NCBI GenBank assembly: GCA_017537105.1
Contig: JAFWBZ010000356.1
Location: forward strand, 1-5,541
From: Clostridia bacterium
GTDB taxonomy: Bacteria > Bacillota > Clostridia > Christensenellales > Aristaeellaceae
DNA: 5,541 bases
Direction: 5' to 3'
Below the pieces are notes generated by a model. That model saw only the letters and a list, made by a program, of their open reading frames with translations, did no database searches and was not told where the DNA came from. Position 1 is the first letter of the stretch, and every line of letters starts with the position of its first letter. This document shows, piece after piece, positions 5,221 to 5,541 of the stretch. Position numbers and translations under genes: made by a program.

Positions 5221-5541
5221 ATGAGGAAGTGGATCGCGCTACTCGCCCTGGCCGCCATGCTGGGCTGCGTGCTGGCGCCGCATCCGGGCTTTACGGAGGA
5301 CCGCGACACGGTGCAGCTGGCCAGGTGCATCTACGCGCTGGCCCGCAACGAGTCCTACGAGACCAAGCTGGCCATCGGGACGGTGGTCATGAACCGCATG
5401 GACAACCCCTGGTACGCGGACACGCTGGGCGGCGTGCTGAGCGCCCAGCACCAGTTCCCCGCCGGAAACCGCTACGACGCGGAGAGCCTCTCCGCCGCCC
5501 ACGACGTGCTCTGCGGGCGCCGCGTGCTCCCCGCCCGCGCC
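5221..5541 (+). CDS. Secreted SleB-like cell-wall hydrolase, N-terminal part (3' end outside window)
   Basis: The 107 visible residues begin with a signal peptide (MRKW, then a hydrophobic stretch 5-19). Cys16 in AMLGC gives a poor lipobox; signal peptidase I cleavage near LAPHPG is also possible. From about residue 31 the sequence follows the Hydrolase_2/SleB fold: LARCIYALARNESYETKLAIGTVVMNRM (33-60), then VLSAQHQF (72-79) and NRYDAESLSAAHDVL. Family members are muralytic enzymes, the founding one a spore-cortex lytic transglycosylase. SleB proteins carry Glu in Y-G-E-A-R, but here the aligned position is Leu40 (Y-A-L-A-R), with Glu44 and Glu47 nearby. ATG 5221 has AGGAGG at ideal spacing and a strong promoter. 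The frame is open to the right edge. Activity is uncertain, and a vegetative wall-remodelling role is as plausible as germination. Confidence 0.85.
   Translation, partial: MRKWIALLALAAMLGCVLAPHPGFTEDRDTVQLARCIYALARNESYETKLAIGTVVMNRMDNPWYADTLGGVLSAQHQFPAGNRYDAESLSAAHDVLCGRRVLPARA

Overview
The window looks like chromosomal DNA of a GC-rich Bacillota, probably an uncultured or gut member of class Clostridia. Reasons are the purine-rich AGGAGG-type ribosome sites, sigma-A-like promoters (TTGACG-18-TATAAT, TTGCAT-17-TATAAT), a Gram-positive type ScpB, a SleB-type wall hydrolase, and a membrane-anchored protein with a peptidoglycan-binding domain. The taxonomic call is inference from gene content, not from a marker gene.

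Layout, left to right. The first ~218 bases are an AT-richer island holding the C-terminal end of an IS630-family transposase (+ strand, cut by the window edge). It faces four minus-strand genes, listed here in their direction of transcription: scpB (4927 to 4397), a membrane-anchored repeat-rich protein with a C-terminal peptidoglycan-binding domain (4253 to 2877), an HD-domain phosphohydrolase (2783 to 1776), and a PurF-like phosphoribosyltransferase (1654 to 251). These do not form one tight operon. scpB, the wall protein and the PurF homolog each have a recognisable promoter, and a strong intrinsic terminator follows the wall-protein gene. Divergent from scpB, on the + strand from 5221, starts a secreted SleB-like cell-wall hydrolase that runs off the right edge.

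Functionally the window mixes chromosome segregation (ScpB), cell-envelope functions (peptidoglycan-binding protein, SleB-like hydrolase) and nucleotide metabolism (HD phosphohydrolase, PurF-like enzyme). The most interesting item is the PurF homolog. It keeps the PRPP-binding loop and all four cysteines expected to bind the Fe-S cluster, but the catalytic Cys of the glutaminase domain is Gly and the other glutamine-site motifs are gone. It is therefore probably not a normal glutamine-dependent PurF. The SleB-like protein similarly lacks the Glu expected at the canonical catalytic position. The intergenic regions carry inverted TGTGA/TCACA motifs and an imperfect direct repeat of unknown role. 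I saw no tRNA, rRNA, CRISPR array or phage module.
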